From positions 1 to 64,000 of the forward strand of contig QWPV01000007.1 of NCBI GenBank assembly GCA_003671055.1: a stretch of 64,000 nucleotides of DNA, given 5' to 3'. A model generated the notes under the pieces. The model was not told the origin of the DNA, searched no databases, and saw nothing but the letters and a program-made list of their open reading frames with translations. Every line of letters starts with the position of its first letter. The first letter of the stretch is position 1. Positions 61,589 to 64,000 of the stretch are shown here, in pieces. The DNA comes from Planctomycetota bacterium (GTDB lineage: Bacteria; Planctomycetota; Phycisphaerae; Phycisphaerales; SM1A02). Position numbers and translations under genes: made by a program.

Positions 61589-62986
61589 ATGTTCTGCAAT
61601 CAACGACACAATCCAATCTCTCGCCGCGATGCCCTGAATGGCCTCTGCGCAGGATTTGGTTCACTCGCGCTTGCGGGAATGTTTGCGCAAGAAGCATTTG
61701 CGGATGACGTGGTGCTCGCATCCCCGCACTTCGTTCCGCGTGCGAAGCGCGTCATCTTCCTGTTCATGCATGGCGGACCGTCGCAAGTCGACACCTTCGA
61801 CTACAAGCCGCTGCTTCAGCGTGATCACGGCAAGCCGCTTCCATTCGCGAAACCGCGCGTGCAGTTTGCGCAGACAGAAAATCTTCTCGCGAGTCCGTGG
61901 AAGTTTCAGCAGTACGGCGAATCCGGCGCATGGGTGAGCGATCTCTTCCCGCATGTCGCGAAGACTGTGGATGACTTGTGCTTCATCAAGAGCCTGCACG
62001 GTTCGAATCCCGCGCACGGTGGCGCGCTCCTCAAGATTCACACCGGAAGCGACACCTTCATCCGACCATCGATGGGCGCGTGGGTCTCGTACGGACTCGG
62101 TACGGAGAACGAGAATCTCCCCGCCTTCATCACGATTTGCCCGACGCTCGGTCACGGAGGCGTGAACAACTTTTCCAGTTCGTTTCTGCCCGCACGAACG
62201 CACGGCACTCCCATTGGTCATGCGGGAATTCCGGCATCCAAAGCGCAGTTCGAGCACATGCTGGCGGGCTTGCCTGAAGAGCTGCAGCGCAAGGAACTCG
62301 ACTTCCTCCAAGAACTCAATGCACAACATATGCTTCGCGAAGGACGCGACGGTGCGCTCGAAGGTCGCATCGAAAGTTTCGAACTCGCCTACCGCATGCA
62401 GTCGACAGCGCCCGCGGTGATGGATCTCGCGCTCGAGAGTGACGCGACGAAAAAACTCTACGGCATCGATGAAGCGAAGACGGAAAACTTCGGGCGACAG
62501 TGCTTGCTCGCGCGTCGCTTCGCGCAAGCTGGCGTGCGCTTCATTCAATGCACGCACAGTTACAAGTGGGATCAGCACGGCGATCTTCGCAATGGCCACA
62601 CCACCAACGCAGCAGAGGTCGACAAACCCATTGCGGGATTGATTCAAGATTTGAAAAGTCACGGCATGCTTGAAGACACGCTCGTGTTGTGGGGCGGCGA
62701 GTTCGGTCGAACGCCGACCGCACAAGGCGGAGATGGACGCGATCACAATCCGCATGGCTTCACGATGTTCATGGCTGGCGGCGGCGTGAAGAGTGGATTC
62801 TCCTACGGCGCGACGGACGACTACGGTTACTACGCGCAAACGGACAAATGCCATGTGCACGACTTGCATGCAACGATTCTTGCGCTGCTCGGCATCGACC
62901 ACGAACGACTGACCTTCCGCCACGGTGGTCGAGATCACCGTCTCACGGATGTCAGCGGAAAAGTGATCACGGATATCTTTGCGTAA
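61589..62986 (+). CDS. DUF1501 protein with Tat signal
   Basis: The 465-residue product starts with a twin-arginine signal (HNPISRRDALNGLCAGFGSL) and has the DUF1501 core: VPRAKRVIFLFMHGGPSQVD, FDYKPLLQRDHGKPLPF, DTLVLWGGEFGRTPTAQGGD, GRDHNPHGFTMFMAGGGVK and YYAQTDKCHVHDLHATILAL. The alkaline-phosphatase-like metal-binding residues are partly visible (D, H, and DHNPHG). DUF1501 proteins are almost always paired with DUF1549/1553 proteins, which matches the upstream gene, 18 bases away. They are exported with cofactor bound or folded. Confidence 0.94.
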   Translation: MFCNQRHNPISRRDALNGLCAGFGSLALAGMFAQEAFADDVVLASPHFVPRAKRVIFLFMHGGPSQVDTFDYKPLLQRDHGKPLPFAKPRVQFAQTENLLASPWKFQQYGESGAWVSDLFPHVAKTVDDLCFIKSLHGSNPAHGGALLKIHTGSDTFIRPSMGAWVSYGLGTENENLPAFITICPTLGHGGVNNFSSSFLPARTHGTPIGHAGIPASKAQFEHMLAGLPEELQRKELDFLQELNAQHMLREGRDGALEGRIESFELAYRMQSTAPAVMDLALESDATKKLYGIDEAKTENFGRQCLLARRFAQAGVRFIQCTHSYKWDQHGDLRNGHTTNAAEVDKPIAGLIQDLKSHGMLEDTLVLWGGEFGRTPTAQGGDGRDHNPHGFTMFMAGGGVKSGFSYGATDDYGYYAQTDKCHVHDLHATILALLGIDHERLTFRHGGRDHRLTDVSGKVITDIFA

Positions 62987-63048
62987 GCAGGACTGACCCC
63001 CTTCCATGACGCGAAGTCGCGGGTCTTTTTGACCTGTGCTCAAGCCGC

Positions 63049-63076
63049 TTGCCGAATCGGTCGAACCTGCTATTCT
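63049..63076 (+). promoter_or_regulatory. Promoter of tRNA-Gly
   Basis: TTGCCG (63049-63054) and TATTCT (63071-63076) are 16 bases apart, followed directly by TCCCAACCC (63077-63085), the same 9 bases that follow the tRNA-Leu -10 box. Confidence 0.75.
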
Positions 63077-63110
63077 TCCCAACCCGCAGTGCCAGCGCAC
63101 TGCCTGAGTT

Positions 63111-63182
63111 GCGGGCGTAGCTCAGTGGTAGAGTGTCACCTTGCCAAGGTGAATGTCGAGGGTTCGAATCCCTTCGCCCGCT
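63111..63182 (+). tRNA. tRNA-Gly (anticodon GCC)
   Basis: Acceptor GCGGGCG (63111-63117) pairs with CGCCCGC (63175-63181) and the anticodon stem TCACC/GGTGA encloses TTGCCAA, giving GCC (63143-63145). The T arm GAGGGTTCGAATCCCTT is complete; CCA is not encoded. Confidence 0.97.
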
Positions 63183-63185
63183 TCA

Positions 63186-63223
63186 AAGCCCCCGGTCGTC
63201 GCAAGACGACGGGGGCTTTTTTT
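63186..63223 (+). terminator. Terminator of tRNA-Gly
   Basis: AAGCCCCCG-G-TCGTC pairs with GACGACGGGGGCTT over GCAA with one bulged G, followed by a T run ending at 63223. Confidence 0.92.
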
Positions 63224-63287
63224 CTGGCACGCACACCGAAGATTCGTGGAAGCAGCTCCATGCGTTGAAGTCTCGTAAACTCGCTGT

Positions 63288-63857
63288 ATGCGCTCGCTCA
63301 TTCTGTCGCTCTCTCTTGTTGCGCTTTTTGGCCTTGGCGCATCAGTTGTTTCCGCTCCGCCGTCGTTGAAGTTTCCGACGATGGGATTTTCGATTGCACC
63401 GCTTGCTGCGGATCCTGACGCGACGGAGTACATCCCGCTGCAGATGACGCTTCCCGCGGATGAAGACGGCTTCGCGCCCACCGTCAACGTACTCGTTCAG
63501 CCACTTGAGGGAACGATCGAGCAGTACAAAGAGCTTTCGATTCGCTTGTTGAAAGACTCGGGATTCACTGTGATTGCAGAGGGATTCACTGCCAACACCG
63601 TGGGTGGCACCGATGACGCGAAGGCACTCGTGATGGAATACGAAGGTGAGGTCGGCGAGTACACGTTTCATTACTACGCGAAGGCTCGCCAACGACGCGG
63701 CAACATCGTGCTCGCGACAGCAACAGCGTCAGCAGCATCATGGAAGACGCACGCACTCGCGTTGAAGACATGCGTCGACAGCCTCAGTGTTGATGGCGCG
63801 AAGAAACCTATCGCGACTGCACCGATTGCAAGTCCCGTGAAACCAGCGACACCGTGA
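63288..63857 (+). CDS. Secreted DcrB/PsbP-like protein
   Basis: The 189-residue product has a signal peptide (MRSLILSLSLVALFGLGASV) and a single domain: MGFSIAPLAADPDATEYIPL, ADEDGFAPTVNVLVQPLEGT, IEQYKELSIRLLKDSGFTVI and TDDAKALVMEYEGEVGEYTF. The pattern of a surface-facing strand, a helix, and GTDDAKAL-type turn resembles the DcrB/PsbP/MOG1 fold seen in bacterial exported proteins. The C-terminal tail is Pro/Ala-rich. Function is unknown. Its stop overlaps the next gene's GTG start (GTGA). Confidence 0.82.
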   Translation: MRSLILSLSLVALFGLGASVVSAPPSLKFPTMGFSIAPLAADPDATEYIPLQMTLPADEDGFAPTVNVLVQPLEGTIEQYKELSIRLLKDSGFTVIAEGFTANTVGGTDDAKALVMEYEGEVGEYTFHYYAKARQRRGNIVLATATASAASWKTHALALKTCVDSLSVDGAKKPIATAPIASPVKPATP

Positions 63858-64000
63858 GCGAATCCGAATCGATCATTCTTCGTGTCCACGGCGCAGCGCT
63901 CACAATCGAGCCGAAGTACGGCTGCGTTGCCACGAGTTGGATCGTGAATGAGCAGGAACTCCTCGCACTTCCATGCGCGCGAGATGCGTTCCTCGCGTCC
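63854..64000 (+). CDS. Aldose-1-epimerase-like protein (3' end outside window)
   Basis: From GTG 63854, overlapping the stop of the preceding gene, 49 residues are in the window: MSESESIILRVHGAALTIEP followed by KYGCVATSWIVNEQELLALP. The EPKYGCVATSW and NEQELLALP text matches the N-terminus of mutarotase-type enzymes (xxGxxxxSWxVxGxELL). If so, it interconverts sugar anomers. The rest is cut off at the right edge, so the catalytic residues are not visible and the assignment is tentative. Confidence 0.6.
   Translation, partial: MSESESIILRVHGAALTIEPKYGCVATSWIVNEQELLALPCARDAFLAS

Overview
The window looks like chromosomal DNA of a planctomycete, probably of the Phycisphaerae side. The evidence is a paired cytochrome-type DUF1549/DUF1553 protein and Tat-exported DUF1501 protein (59333-62986), a secreted metallopeptidase with a dockerin-like C-terminal repeat, a prepilin-type GRAFTLVE protein, an ARPP-1 protein, a REP-type tyrosine transposase of the planctomycete kind, and a moderately high GC content. 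This is inference from gene content; no rRNA is present. No prophage, CRISPR array or plasmid backbone is seen.

Layout. 1-3197: glycine-rich RRM RNA-binding protein (cut by the left edge), class III-like PPK2, ribosomal protein L31 and release factor RF1. 3215-8859 (minus strand): dnaE with a small membrane protein, a class IV aminotransferase and a one-helix membrane protein. 8915-12515: two zinc-ribbon membrane proteins and an ABC-F ATPase. 12558-14213 (minus): ECF sigma factor and membrane anti-sigma factor. 14373-17177: prepilin-like protein, then a minus-strand pair of an EEP-family membrane hydrolase and a HAL2/CysQ-like phosphatase. 17415-29179: dnaK, PTS enzyme I, then a tightly overlapping run of RNase E/G, dxr, an RseP-type site-2 protease and an SDR. 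29195-36086: smpB, secreted M36-like peptidase, tRNA-Leu(GAG), queE, an FmdB-like protein, a possible DUF429-type protein and rluB. 36109-41719: a Gly/Asp repeat protein, a coiled-coil protein, a repeat-rich intergenic region, a STAS protein, a lone nuoB and a secreted alpha/beta hydrolase. 41773-43342: a REP-associated tyrosine transposase bordered by inverted copies of a short repeat that also forms a cluster 2 kb away. 43345-51792: a class I aminotransferase, prfB (RF2) needing a +1 frameshift, and an operon-like run of a sugar-type ABC ATPase, glycogen debranching enzyme and GH63-type glucosidase. 51964-64000: tRNA-Ser(UGA), a Tricorn-like protease, a small membrane protein, an NrtR-like winged-helix protein, ARPP-1 protein, DUF1549/1553 and DUF1501 pair, tRNA-Gly(GCC), a DcrB/PsbP-like secreted protein and the start of an aldose-1-epimerase-like gene.

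How the parts connect. Much of the window serves translation and RNA handling: L31, RF1, RF2, SmpB, RluB, QueE, ABC-F, RNase E/G, an RRM protein and three tRNAs. The tRNA-Leu(GAG) reads the CUU codon on which the RF2 frameshift occurs. Two of the tRNA genes share an identical 9-base element directly after the -10 box.

The observations most worth following are (1) the prfB frameshift site, which reads CTT TAA C with UAA instead of UGA and no clear internal Shine-Dalgarno; (2) the GGGACAGGCACA repeat family, present as a 77-bp tandem, a further cluster and the inverted borders of the transposase gene; (3) the 12-fold Gly/Asp repeat protein; (4) a NrtR-type winged helix attached to a domain with no Nudix box; and (5) an RNase E/G carrying an IF2-N-like domain behind a 420-base leader. 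Start codons are judged from family alignment, spacing and divergent neighbours, so several are uncertain by up to about 30 codons.
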